Shown: positions 26,437 through 34,761 of the stretch, piece by piece
Position numbering within the stretch: the first letter of the stretch is position 1
Layout of the letters: every line of letters starts with the position of its first letter
Assembly (NCBI RefSeq): GCF_004320525.1
Contig: NZ_SIHX01000001.1
Span: 1-64,000 of the forward strand
Source of the DNA: Arthrobacter sp. S39
GTDB taxonomy: Bacteria; Actinomycetota; Actinomycetes; Actinomycetales; Micrococcaceae
Direction: 5' to 3'
Length of the DNA: 64,000 bases
The notes under the pieces: model-generated
What the model saw: only the letters and a program-made list of their open reading frames with translations
The model's database searches: none
What the model was told of the DNA's origin: nothing
Position numbers and translations under genes: made by a program

Positions 26437-27382
26437 TGTTCACCCATGACTTTCGAAGGCGGAACTGCACCATGGTCACCAGCATGATGATGACGAACAG
26501 GGTGACCGCGATGGCTGAGGCGTAGCCCATGTCGAACTTGTTGAAGGCGACTTCGGCGATGTACATCACCACGCTGCGGCTGGCATCGCCAGGGCCGCCC
26601 CGGGTGAGGACGATGATCGATTCGTAGATCTGGAACGCGCCGATGATGGTGATGGTGATGTTGAAGAACGTCGCCTGGCTGATCATCGGCAGCACGATCC
26701 GGCGGAAGACCTGCCACTCGTTGGCGCCGTCCATCCGGGCGGCCTCCACCATGTCCTTGGGGACTTCCTGCAGCGCCGCCACAAAGATCAGCATGGCGAA
26801 CCCAACGTTCCGCCAGGTGTCCACGATGATCACGGACACCTTGGAGAACTCGGAGCTGTTGAGCCAGTCGATCCGTTCCCCGCCCAGCGCGGTGATGTAG
26901 TAGTTCAGGATGCCGGTGTCCTTCTGGAACAGTGCCTGCCAGATGATGGACACGTACACCAGCGCCACCAGGTACGGGAAGAAGTACGCGGAGCGGAACA
27001 CGTAGGTCAGGGCCCGGGGGAGACGCTGGTTGATCAGCACCGCGAACAGGAGCGCGAACCCGTTGATCAGTACGACGGCGGCGCCCACGTAGAGGACCGT
27101 GCTGCCGTACGTTGTGGCCAGGCGTTCGTCCCGGAACATCCTTGCGTAGTTGTCGAACCCGATGAATTTGGGTGCGGTGAGGATGTTGTACTTCGTCAGG
27201 CTCAGGTACAGGGCGGCAACCAGCGGGCCGAGGATAAAAACCAGGAAGCCGATCACGGTGGGGGCGGTGAACAGGTAACCGGTGAGGGCTTCCCGACGGC
27301 GGGCGGCGCTCCGGTGCCCGGGGCGCCCGCGCCCTGATGCCGGCGCGGGCGGCAGCGCGGTTTTGGGGGCAGTCATGGTCAC
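26429..27382 (-). CDS. carbohydrate ABC transporter permease (MalF type)
   Basis: This 317-residue protein has six predicted helices and the EAA motif MVEAARMDGANEWQVFRRIV. The start is GTG 27382, overlapping the TGA of the binding-protein gene, or ATG 27376. The overlap indicates translational coupling. It forms the membrane channel with the MalG-type partner immediately downstream. Confidence 0.9.
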   Translation of the reverse strand: MTMTAPKTALPPAPASGRGRPGHRSAARRREALTGYLFTAPTVIGFLVFILGPLVAALYLSLTKYNILTAPKFIGFDNYARMFRDERLATTYGSTVLYVGAAVVLINGFALLFAVLINQRLPRALTYVFRSAYFFPYLVALVYVSIIWQALFQKDTGILNYYITALGGERIDWLNSSEFSKVSVIIVDTWRNVGFAMLIFVAALQEVPKDMVEAARMDGANEWQVFRRIVLPMISQATFFNITITIIGAFQIYESIIVLTRGGPGDASRSVVMYIAEVAFNKFDMGYASAIAVTLFVIIMLVTMVQFRLRKSWVNNE

Positions 27383-28683
27383 TGCTGCAACGCCTCCTCA
27401 ACATCCTTCTGGGCCTTCTCCAGCGAGGAGCCGATGTCCTGGCCGGACATGATCTCGTCCATGGCCCGCATAAACGCCGGGTCCAGCACGTTGTAGACGC
27501 CCGGGGCGGCTACCGGCTTGGCGTACGACAGGGAGTTGTAGAACTCTTCAGCGTGCTCGGGGGAATCCAGGAACTCCGGTGATGAAGCGGCGGTCTTCGT
27601 CGACGGAACGGCGGCGCCGGCGTCGGCCCATTGCTTCTGGGTCTGCTGGTCGGTGAGCATTTTGATGAACTCCCAGGACAGTTCCTGGTTCTTGGAGGCC
27701 TTGGAGACGGCGAACGCGCCGGCGCCGAAAACGGTGGACTTGGTGGTTCCCTTCGGCCAGGGGAGGATGTCGTAGTCTTTGAAGCCGGCCTTGGCGAAGC
27801 CGCCGGTGACGAAGTGCCCGGCGCCGGTCATGGCCGCCTTGCCGGCGGGGAACAGTTGGTAGGGGTCGGACCCCTTCGGCTGCGGGGACACTCCGTGTTT
27901 GGTGACCAGGTCCCGGACCCAGCCCGCCGTCTCCTTGACCTTTCCGTCCGTGAGCTGGGCCGATTTCAGGTCCTCGCTCATCATGGACGTGCCGTTGGAG
28001 TACAGCCACGGGGTGATGCCGAAGGAGTAGTACGGCATGGCGAACCCGTACACCTTGTCCGCGCCTTCCCCTGTGGTCAGCTTCTTGGAGATTTCCAGGA
28101 ACTCGTCCCAGGTCCAGTCGTCGCTGGGCCGGGCGATGCCGGCGGCCTCGAACATCTTGGTGTTGTAGAAGATCACCATCGTGTTGAAGGTGTTGGGTAT
28201 CAGGTAGGTGGAGCCGTCCTTGCTGAATCCTGCCAGCAGCTTGGGGTCGATGTCCGCACGGAGCGACTTGGCTTCGGGGTCGTTCTCGAGGAAGCCGTCC
28301 AGGGGCGTGAACAGGTCGTTGGCCAGGCCCAGTTCCACGCCCTCGGTGGCGATGTTGATAACGTCCGGAGCCTGCCCGGCGGCGGCCTGGGTGACCAGCT
28401 TGTTGACGTATTCCGTCCACGTGGTGATGGGGGTGAAGTTGTTGTTCACCGTGACGTTGGGGTACTTCTCCTTGAAGCGTTTGGCCACGCTATCGTAGAC
28501 GGCCTTGTCGCCAGGATCGCCCCAGTTGGAGACGGAGATGGTGGCCGTGACCTCCTTCGCCGGGGCGGTGTAGGGCCCGTCAGTTGCCGGGGCCGCCGTC
28601 TGCGTGGCGCTCCCGCAGGCGGTGAAGGCCAGCAGGGCCACGGCTGCCGCCGTGGCGATGGATGTGCGGAATGTTTTTCTCAT
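27379..28683 (-). CDS. sugar ABC transporter substrate-binding lipoprotein
   Basis: The chosen start is ATG 28683 with AAAGGAG upstream; the frame remains open to 28803 but lacks a start there. The 434-residue product has a lipoprotein signal with the lipid-linked Cys at 23 (LLAFTAC) and the extracellular solute-binding family 1 fold (VTATISVSNWGDPGDKAVYD, then AGQAPDVINI). It should capture the fructoside taken up by the adjacent permeases. It lies 116 bp after the LacI gene in the same direction. Confidence 0.9.
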   Translation of the reverse strand: MRKTFRTSIATAAAVALLAFTACGSATQTAAPATDGPYTAPAKEVTATISVSNWGDPGDKAVYDSVAKRFKEKYPNVTVNNNFTPITTWTEYVNKLVTQAAAGQAPDVINIATEGVELGLANDLFTPLDGFLENDPEAKSLRADIDPKLLAGFSKDGSTYLIPNTFNTMVIFYNTKMFEAAGIARPSDDWTWDEFLEISKKLTTGEGADKVYGFAMPYYSFGITPWLYSNGTSMMSEDLKSAQLTDGKVKETAGWVRDLVTKHGVSPQPKGSDPYQLFPAGKAAMTGAGHFVTGGFAKAGFKDYDILPWPKGTTKSTVFGAGAFAVSKASKNQELSWEFIKMLTDQQTQKQWADAGAAVPSTKTAASSPEFLDSPEHAEEFYNSLSYAKPVAAPGVYNVLDPAFMRAMDEIMSGQDIGSSLEKAQKDVEEALQQ

Positions 28684-28799
28684 GTGATGCTCCTTTGCAT
28701 GCGGCGCCCTGAGGGGGCGCTGATGGGATGCGATGGGGTTTGAACAGCAGTTATTGGGTGACGCCTGGTGGTCGGTGGAGCGGTCATTGCGTGGTGCGG

Positions 28800-29804
28800 T
28801 CATTCGGTGGAGCTGCGGAATTCGATCTCGGATTCGAGCCGAAGGATCCTGGTGGGGGCTGAGGGGTCTTCGAGGCGCCGCATGAGTAAACTGACGGCGC
28901 TTTCGCCGAGCCGGAACGCTGGCTGGCGGACGGTGGTGATCTGCGGCTGGAAGAGGTCCGAGTAGGTGAAGCCGTCGAACGTGGCGAGGGCCATGTTCCC
29001 GGGCACCCGCAGCCCTGCGTGCTGCAGCGCCCTCAGGGCACCTGCCGCCAGCAGCGTGCTGCAGGCGAGGACCGCCGTCGGACGTTCACCAGCCTCCGCC
29101 GAAGCCCGGAGGACCGCCTGGACGCGGTCAAAAGTCTCGGCCGCGGTGACTGTTCCTTCGCACAGGAGGCCCGCAGGCACCTCCAGGCCCCGTTTGGCCA
29201 TGGCGGCGCGGAACCCGTCATGGCGCTCGCGGAGCGAGGAGACCCGCAGGTCGCCGGAAACCAGCATGATCCGTTCGTGGCCGCGGTCCGTGAGGTGTTC
29301 AACCAGGGCTGCCATGGCCGACTGGTTGTTGACGCCCACCTGGTCCACGTCCAGGTCCGCGAGCCGGTCCAGCAGGACCAAGGGCTTCTTCTCCTCGCGG
29401 ATCCGCTCGAGCAGCGCGGGGCTTGAGCCGGCGGCCCGCGCAAGGATCAGGCCGTCCACGCGGCGGTCCAGGAGCGCCTCGACTGCTGCGCGCTCCCGGG
29501 CGGGATCTTCCGCCGAGTTGGCCAGCAGCAGGGACAGGCCGAGCTGCGCGGCGGCTTCCTCCACCCCGTGCACCATGTCCGCGAACGCCGGTTCGCCGGC
29601 ATCCGAGACCACGAGGCCGATGGAGTCGGTCCTGGCGCGGCGCATGGAACGGGCGAGGATGTCCCGCCGGTATCCGGTGGCCTTCACAGCGCTGATGACG
29701 CGCTCCTTGGTTTCCGGTTCCACGTGCCTGGTGTCGTTGAGGACGTGCGACACAGTGGACGTCGAAACGCCGGCAAGTGAGGCGACATCTACGATGGTGG
29801 CCAC
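28800..29804 (-). CDS. LacI-family transcriptional regulator of the fructan-type operon
   Basis: This 334-residue protein has the N-terminal HTH TIVDVASLAGVSTSTVSHVL with the hinge helix, then a periplasmic-binding-like sensor domain (DSIGLVVSDAGEPAFADMVH and VDGLILARAAGSS). It is the first gene of the catabolic operon and has operator-like sites 15-62 bp upstream, so it probably represses itself and the operon until a fructoside inducer binds. It is strikingly similar to the LacI protein at 34758-35798 along the whole length (for example LLLANSAEDP and TTVRQPAF in both). Confidence 0.92.
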   Translation of the reverse strand: MATIVDVASLAGVSTSTVSHVLNDTRHVEPETKERVISAVKATGYRRDILARSMRRARTDSIGLVVSDAGEPAFADMVHGVEEAAAQLGLSLLLANSAEDPARERAAVEALLDRRVDGLILARAAGSSPALLERIREEKKPLVLLDRLADLDVDQVGVNNQSAMAALVEHLTDRGHERIMLVSGDLRVSSLRERHDGFRAAMAKRGLEVPAGLLCEGTVTAAETFDRVQAVLRASAEAGERPTAVLACSTLLAAGALRALQHAGLRVPGNMALATFDGFTYSDLFQPQITTVRQPAFRLGESAVSLLMRRLEDPSAPTRILRLESEIEFRSSTE

Positions 29805-29818
29805 TGCGACTCCTTCTA

Positions 29819-29866
29819 GCGAAACGATTGCGCGAACGTTTCGATAGTAGAGACAAACGTTTCGAT
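29819..29866. promoter_or_regulatory. LacI-type operator cluster upstream of fructan-type operon
   Basis: GCGAACGTTTCG at 29832-29843 and CAAACGTTTCGA at 29854-29865 are near-palindromic and centred on CG, as expected for LacI-family operators. A further half-site GCGAAACG lies at 29819-29826. The same GCGAACGTTTCGC core precedes the second LacI gene at 35826-35838. Confidence 0.7.
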
Positions 29867-29935
29867 GTGCAATGGGTCACAGGAATGATTGTTGAAGTTT
29901 CGCTTGGAGCGGCCGGTCCGCCGCCGTTGAAAAGA

Positions 29936-29992
29936 GCGCGAACGTACAGTGGAGGCCCCTGGCGAGCTGGGGCCTCCACTGTACGTTCGCGC
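29936..29992. repeat. perfect 24-bp inverted repeat between divergent genes
   Basis: The arms 29936-29959 and 29969-29992 are perfectly complementary around a 9-base loop. The left arm begins GCGCGAACGTAC, close to the LacI operator core GCGCGAACGTTT. No U-tract follows. It lies between the divergent LacI gene and the hypothetical gene at 30060. Confidence 0.85.
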
Positions 29993-30059
29993 CGGAGGGG
30001 TGGGGCAGTTGCGCCCGGTGTAACCTACAGGCAGACCAATCAGCCTGAGGGGGCAGCGC

Positions 30060-30698
30060 ATGACCAGTCAACCCACTATTTTCGCCGTGCAGCAGCGATG
30101 GCCGGACGCTCGCCGGCCTTATCGCGTGACCCCGGTCTGGAAGCTGATCATCGCTTCCGCTGCCGTAGCGGGGACGGGCACCTGTGTTGCTCTGGGCTTC
30201 CTCTGGGCGGCCGTGTTCATACCCCAGCCGGGGACCGTTCATGTGCTGGACCGGGCGCCGTCCGATCAGGACATGCCGGCCGGCGACTACGCTTCGCTGG
30301 CTGGGGATGTGCGGTTGGAAGACTCACGCTTCCTGGGCAGCTACAACAACAGCAACTACTTCGTGACTCCCGTTGCCGACGACGAGGACGCCTTCTGCCT
30401 CCTCACCGAACCCGTTATTGGGGACGGCCTGTGGGAATTCGCCTGCAACACGATGATCGACGGCAGGTATGTACTGACGAGCATTTCCGACATGGAAGGC
30501 AGGTGGGCGGTGCTTGTGCCCGACCAGTTTGACCACGCGGGGTTGGAAGCCGACGGGTGGGTTTCGGTTCATCAGAATCTGCTCGTCCAGCCGAAGGGAC
30601 CCGGCCAGCCGGATGCTGCGAGGCCGGTCCTGCGTTACGAGGCAGGTCCTGCGCCTGTGGAGTCGCTTCGGGACTTGCTAGCCGCCAAAGAATCCTGA
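30060..30698 (+). CDS. hypothetical single-pass membrane protein
   Basis: This 212-residue protein starts at ATG 30060 with GAGGGGGCAGC upstream. One membrane helix (LIIASAAVAGTGTCVALGFLW) lies near 29-50, and an outer domain follows with conserved-looking SYNNSNYFVTPV and WEFACNTMIDGRYVLTS segments. The family is not recognised. It is the first gene of the lower-GC insert between the two LacI genes. Confidence 0.6.
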   Translation: MTSQPTIFAVQQRWPDARRPYRVTPVWKLIIASAAVAGTGTCVALGFLWAAVFIPQPGTVHVLDRAPSDQDMPAGDYASLAGDVRLEDSRFLGSYNNSNYFVTPVADDEDAFCLLTEPVIGDGLWEFACNTMIDGRYVLTSISDMEGRWAVLVPDQFDHAGLEADGWVSVHQNLLVQPKGPGQPDAARPVLRYEAGPAPVESLRDLLAAKES

Positions 30699-30815
30699 GC
30701 TTCTGGAGCGACTCTGGACTCCCGGGACGAACTCGGGGCGTTGCAGATCCGATGCCGAATAGACTTCCGGAAGTGGGGTGGGGCCGCTGCTCCTACCTGT
30801 TCAGCGTAAAGGGGT

Positions 30816-31160
30816 ATGCAGGTGCAGTCGGTGCTGAAGGCATTCAATGAGTCAGGGCAAACATGGGAGGACCCCTCCGAAGATCTGCTCTTCATGCTCC
30901 TGGAGGACATTGAACGAGGCGACGAAAAGTTCTTGATAGTCGAGCGCTTGGCAGATGCGACACAGCAGACCTACATTCAGTCAGCCCGCAACGATGACGG
31001 AACGTACGTTGTTGAGTACCGTGATGGCAGTCCCCAGGAACACTTCGGGACAAATGTGGACGACATGCGATCCGCGCATGCCCTGATAGCAGCTTGGGCA
31101 ATTGAGTTGCCCAAATGGAGTGAATCCGCCATCTGGAGCCGGATCCGCTTCGAAAGCTGA
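30816..31160 (+). CDS. hypothetical protein, immunity-protein-like
   Basis: This 114-residue acidic protein has no signal or membrane segment. FLIVERLADATQQTYIQSAR and YVVEYRDGSPQEHFGT suggest a small alpha/beta fold of the kind seen among contact-toxin immunity proteins (Imm1-like). That assignment rests mainly on size, composition and the neighbouring SMI1 and DUF2185 genes. The start is ATG 30816. Confidence 0.5.
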   Translation: MQVQSVLKAFNESGQTWEDPSEDLLFMLLEDIERGDEKFLIVERLADATQQTYIQSARNDDGTYVVEYRDGSPQEHFGTNVDDMRSAHALIAAWAIELPKWSESAIWSRIRFES

Positions 31161-31220
31161 AGAGCAGGATCTTCTGGATTAGTGCTCGTCGCGGCACCGC
31201 GTTGTTGCTGTGTGGTGGTC

Positions 31221-31910
31221 CTATTGGGCCAGTCGTCTCCATCTGGCCGGTATCCAGAGGTGGGTTATAAAGAACGCGAGCAGACACCAACCCCATAGGA
31301 GTGCAGCCCAGTTGGGGGTGTGGGTCATATAATGGATGCCCTCTTCGATACCAGACTCTTTTTTGCCCGACAGGAACGCGTAGACGGTAAGGCTCCATCC
31401 GGCGAGGACGCCGGCCACGCTGATTTCCCCGTTCCTGATCCACCACCGGCGAACAGCTGGGATGAGCCGAACGGGAAGCCCTAAAACGATGGCCATGCAG
31501 ACTGCTATGGCTGGGAGGATCGTGGCGGCAAGCCCCCAGACAATGAATGAGACTACGCCGTCATAGGTGATCACGGTATTCGCCAGGACGACTATCACAA
31601 CTGACATAAGGACCACGCCTGCGATGATTGCTTGGGCCAGGAGCGTAAGCGCGCCGACTATGAACTTGTTTGGTTCTTCCACCTGACGGATCAGGAAGCG
31701 GAGTTCGCTCGATTGATTGAACCGGACATGTGGAGGGTATGGCGATCCAAGGCTGGGGCGGTGCCAATAGCCTGCATATGGGTCCGGGTGTTGGGCGCCC
31801 CAGGACGCCGCGGGAACGCGTTCCTTTTCAGGATCTTCATCCTGACTGCCAGTTTCAATGGGGTTCAACACAGTTGGCCTCAGGCTCTCTCTTTGGCCAT
31901 CAGCAGCCAC
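31221..31910 (-). CDS. hypothetical multi-pass membrane protein
   Basis: This 229-residue protein has a soluble N-terminus of about 80 residues and four predicted helices (for example LTLLAQAIIAGVVLMSVVIV and WGLAATILPAIAVCMAIVLG). The family is unknown. Its start lies inside the 3' end of the next upstream gene (31-bp overlap in another frame), indicating co-transcription. Confidence 0.6.
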   Translation of the reverse strand: MAADGQRESLRPTVLNPIETGSQDEDPEKERVPAASWGAQHPDPYAGYWHRPSLGSPYPPHVRFNQSSELRFLIRQVEEPNKFIVGALTLLAQAIIAGVVLMSVVIVVLANTVITYDGVVSFIVWGLAATILPAIAVCMAIVLGLPVRLIPAVRRWWIRNGEISVAGVLAGWSLTVYAFLSGKKESGIEEGIHYMTHTPNWAALLWGWCLLAFFITHLWIPARWRRLAQ

Positions 31911-32515
31911 AGCAAGAATTGATCGGCTGTGGCGTCGGTGCTGTCGTGGTCCCGACTTAATGCATCAACGTCTATGGCTGTGCCTCGGACAGTAACCGTG
32001 CCGTAAGTGGGTATCGAACCGCGGCCCGCGACAATCCTGTGAGCGTACGCAGCCACCATTCGCTCAAAATCAATGTTGGTACGGAACTTTGGATCTTCAG
32101 TGCCGAATCCCATGATCACAGGCTTTTGAAACGAAACGTTGGTTCTGCCCCAAGTGAAGAACTCCCAGCGAAGGTTCGGGTGCCGGCGAATCGTCAGTTC
32201 GCCCAGGAACATAGCCATATCGTGAACGACTGAGTACCAATCCGCTAGCAACCGACCGGGCTGTTCAGGATCAAATTCCACGTTTTCGTAGAACCAACCA
32301 TTGAGCTTTTGGACTGCGGAGTCGTCGACGTCCATCGTGACACCGTTGGCGTTCAGGAGTCGACCGAGCATCTCGAGCCGCTCCGCTTTCGTCTCCATGC
32401 ATCGCTTGAACGCCAGCCGGGCTTCGGTTAGCGGCAGGCCGTTCAGCGGACCCATCACTCCTGGGTTGTAAAGTACGTAACCGTCCCAATCGATGCTCGT
32501 GGCACCCGCCTCCAT
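31880..32515 (-). CDS. hypothetical protein of the immunity-like cluster
   Basis: This 211-residue soluble protein was not recognised. Segments such as RLLADWYSVVHDMAMFLGEL and PNLRWEFFTWGRTNVSFQKP look conserved and well folded. It could be a domain of unknown function common in toxin-immunity islands, but this is inference from context. The start is ATG 32515, 35 bp from the KptA-like gene stop, with the same orientation. Confidence 0.6.
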   Translation of the reverse strand: MEAGATSIDWDGYVLYNPGVMGPLNGLPLTEARLAFKRCMETKAERLEMLGRLLNANGVTMDVDDSAVQKLNGWFYENVEFDPEQPGRLLADWYSVVHDMAMFLGELTIRRHPNLRWEFFTWGRTNVSFQKPVIMGFGTEDPKFRTNIDFERMVAAYAHRIVAGRGSIPTYGTVTVRGTAIDVDALSRDHDSTDATADQFLLWLLMAKERA

Positions 32516-32549
32516 CGGATTCCCGCATCAGTTGCGGCTACCGCTGAGG

Positions 32550-33113
32550 TTACCGGTCGCCCTCTGCATCTGCGACCATGACGAAACTGGCGGGGACCAT
32601 ATCGGCCAGCCATACCTTTTCGCCACCACGGTAGAAGGCGACACCAGCTCGGTGAGCGGCCAAGGTGTCAATCACGAGAACAACCGGGGCGGAGCTCTTT
32701 CGCAGCCCCACAAGCGTTGCCGTTTCCACGTCCTTCGACATATGCACGTACTGGCGTCCCATGGGACGCAGACCTTCTACCCGAATGGTCTCGAGGTTAT
32801 TTCTCGAGGTTCCGTGAAAGAGCTCTGGGGGTGGCGCCTCAGCAGTCTTAATCACACGCGCAGGAACGCTGTGACCATAAAACGCGCGAATCCGGCCTCC
32901 TCGGATTTCATGACGACGCTTCGACGAGGTTTCGATCATTGCCTTCAAGTCTGCAGGCTCAAGTCCAACCCAGTCAGGCGATTCGCGTCGGAGCGCCTGT
33001 AGAAGGTCATCTACGGGCGTCCACCCTTCAGCATCCAACTCAAGTTCGTAAAGCCAAGGCTCGTGGCGTAGGGCATGCGACGCCGCCCGACTCAACTTCG
33101 AGAAATCAGTCAT
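32550..33113 (-). CDS. kptA: RNA 2'-phosphotransferase (Tpt1/KptA family)
   Basis: The chosen start is ATG 33113 (187 residues); ATG 33140 is also possible. The family signature is complete: KLSRAASHALRHEPW, AEGWTPVDDLLQAL, the NAD-binding block LFHGTSRNNLETIRVEGLRP, YVHMSKDVETA and FYRGGEKVWLADMVP. Tpt1/KptA enzymes transfer an internal 2'-phosphate from RNA to NAD; in bacteria the natural substrate is uncertain and ADP-ribosylation of RNA ends has been reported. Its position inside a cluster of immunity-like genes suggests a role in toxin damage repair or defence. Confidence 0.85.
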   Translation of the reverse strand: MTDFSKLSRAASHALRHEPWLYELELDAEGWTPVDDLLQALRRESPDWVGLEPADLKAMIETSSKRRHEIRGGRIRAFYGHSVPARVIKTAEAPPPELFHGTSRNNLETIRVEGLRPMGRQYVHMSKDVETATLVGLRKSSAPVVLVIDTLAAHRAGVAFYRGGEKVWLADMVPASFVMVADAEGDR

Positions 33114-33167
33114 ACGGTCGTGCTTTCTGAAATAGACCAACCATGTCGATACGTTGCCGCTCAGTAA

Positions 33168-33524
33168 TCAGCGAAATTCCAGCATGTCGTCAATTGCTGA
33201 GTGAAGCCATGCTGCGAAGTCAGGAAATCCTCGGTCTCCCCGAGATTCCCATCCTGGACTAGCGAAGTCATGCACCATTGAAACTGACCCAGTTGCTAGA
33301 TCCCAGCACGCCACATCATCGTTGTCCTCACGCCTGGCGAATGGAACTAACAGCCGCTTTGGGTACCGCTGCTTCATCCCTTGATATCGCGTTCGGAGCC
33401 GGTCTTCCCGTAATAGAAACCACGGCTCCAGATAAAAAATCTCCATCTCTACAAACCGTGTGAAGTCCGATGGATACTCGAAGCCGTGGGGCAACTCCTC
33501 TTTGGTAAGAAGCTTGCTGCTCAC
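33168..33524 (-). CDS. SMI1/KNR4 (SUKH) family protein
   Basis: This 118-residue protein starts at GTG 33524, overlapping the TGA of the small gene upstream. EELPHGFEYPSDFTRFVEM, LVPFARREDNDDVACWDL and the C-terminal FPDFAAWLHSAIDD are typical of the SMI1/KNR4 or SUKH fold, which commonly serves as an immunity protein against nuclease and other polymorphic toxins. No partner toxin is encoded next to it. Confidence 0.75.
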   Translation of the reverse strand: MSSKLLTKEELPHGFEYPSDFTRFVEMEIFYLEPWFLLREDRLRTRYQGMKQRYPKRLLVPFARREDNDDVACWDLATGSVSMVHDFASPGWESRGDRGFPDFAAWLHSAIDDMLEFR

Positions 33525-33673
33525 TGGTACTCCTTGGAAATTAGTGTGATTTCGGCTTCGCCCACTACCCCGGGACGTTCCATTACGTAGAACATCGCAC
33601 CGGAAGCCAGGCCCTCTGAAGCATCACGCCATCGAACAATGCCACTGGCGTGGTCTGCAAATTCGCTTGTCAT
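33521..33673 (-). CDS. small hypothetical protein
   Basis: This 50-residue frame (ATG 33673) ends in a stop that overlaps the GTG start of the SMI1/KNR4 gene, suggesting coupled translation. EGLASGAMFYVMERPGVVGE and AEITLISKEYQ suggest a beta-rich small protein. It may be the remaining part of a longer immunity gene. Confidence 0.45.
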   Translation of the reverse strand: MTSEFADHASGIVRWRDASEGLASGAMFYVMERPGVVGEAEITLISKEYQ

Positions 33674-33692
33674 GGAAGCACCAGAGAGCTCT

Positions 33693-34028
33693 CTATTCCG
33701 TTTCCCACTCGAAGTCTCGGAAGTGCCAATCGCCGCCAACTTCGAAACGGTCGGCTATTGTCCCCGGAGGCATCGCTGCCAAGGGTGCAAGTGTCGGGTC
33801 GAGACTTACGACATGACTGATGTGCGCGGCAACGCACCCTCCAGGAGTGTTCGGGTCGTCCACTCCGTCCGCGATATTCCATCCATTGTCCGGATCATGC
33901 AGGACTTGAAGCGCTGGGCGTTCGCCCGATAGGACTGTCTTCATCACCACGGCACCGAGGCTTTCAGGGAACTGATGGTTGTAGAAGGGCCACGGCATGT
34001 CTCGAAACATCTCAGGGCTCTGCGTCAT
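33693..34028 (-). CDS. DUF2185 (Imm33-like) immunity-type protein
   Basis: The chosen start is ATG 34028 (111 residues); the longer frame to 34148 reads antisense-like sequence. AVVMKTVLSGERPALQVLHD, GWNIADGVDDPNTPG and VAAHISHVVSLDPTLAPLAA match the DUF2185 family, also listed as Imm33 in toxin-immunity surveys. It overlaps the end of the gene upstream by 17 bp. Confidence 0.7.
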   Translation of the reverse strand: MTQSPEMFRDMPWPFYNHQFPESLGAVVMKTVLSGERPALQVLHDPDNGWNIADGVDDPNTPGGCVAAHISHVVSLDPTLAPLAAMPPGTIADRFEVGGDWHFRDFEWETE

Positions 34029-34425
34029 AAGAAACTTTGTCGATCGTGTCGTCCGAAACCAGGACCACTCTGATGGACGCGGCATGGAGGTCAATCGTGC
34101 CCAGATCTCCTTCCACGATGTAACGGTTACCGACGATGACGAGGGCATCGATGTTGCCGTAGTCGATCGACCCGTCGGGGTCCTGCGACGGCCGGAACGC
34201 GAGCTGCCCTGTCCAGTTCAGGTCAGTAACGCCTTCGAACACTAAGACGCCCTTCCGGTAGCAGTGTTGCTCTCCGGGAAGAGCCGAAGCATAGGAGGGG
34301 TGTTCCGGGGTGAGGACAAATTCCGCGGTGATGGCAAGCTGGCCGCGGCTCGCTTGGATGTCCAACACGTAGCTGTCTTCCAGGTAAAGATCTTTAAGGA
34401 CCTCATGATCAAAATAATCGCCCAC
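34012..34425 (-). CDS. hypothetical protein of the immunity-like cluster
   Basis: This 137-residue soluble, acidic, beta-rich protein starts at ATG 34425. Segments include YVLDIQASRGQLAITAEFVL, VFEGVTDLNWTGQLAFRP and VIVGNRYIVEGDLGTIDLHA. Small proteins of this composition are frequent in immunity islands, but the family is not recognised. Confidence 0.6.
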   Translation of the reverse strand: MGDYFDHEVLKDLYLEDSYVLDIQASRGQLAITAEFVLTPEHPSYASALPGEQHCYRKGVLVFEGVTDLNWTGQLAFRPSQDPDGSIDYGNIDALVIVGNRYIVEGDLGTIDLHAASIRVVLVSDDTIDKVSYDAEP

Positions 34426-34542
34426 CCGATGCTCCTCCCCGACTGCCGGCCCCGCCGAAGAACATTCTAGGCACCAAGTACACGACCTCCAGACGAGGGG
34501 GTCGATGGCTGCAATTACGGTGTTCCTGCATTTGTCAGTTCG

Positions 34543-34761
34543 CTAGTCGGGCAAATAGGGAATGGTGTTCATAAGCTTGGCAAGTTCGGCTTGCATTCGA
34601 CGGAGTTCTGATCGTTCAACACCTACTCGCGTCGAGAACTCCCGGTCGTCCACCGCCTCGAGCGTCTCGCGTATGGTTCCCCAGAGGACTTCCAGCTCAT
34701 CTACGGTAAGCGTCAGCTTGACTTCCGTCACGGGTTCATTCGGATCAAACTCTATTTTCAA
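34543..34761 (-). CDS. hypothetical small helical protein
   Basis: This 72-residue protein (ATG 34761) begins MKIEFDPNEPVTEVKLTLTV and has helical segments (ELEVLWGTIRETLEAV and SELRRMQAELAKLMNTI). The start overlaps the stop of the second LacI gene. It could be an immunity protein or an antitoxin-like factor. No partner is evident. Confidence 0.55.
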   Translation of the reverse strand: MKIEFDPNEPVTEVKLTLTVDELEVLWGTIRETLEAVDDREFSTRVGVERSELRRMQAELAKLMNTIPYLPD

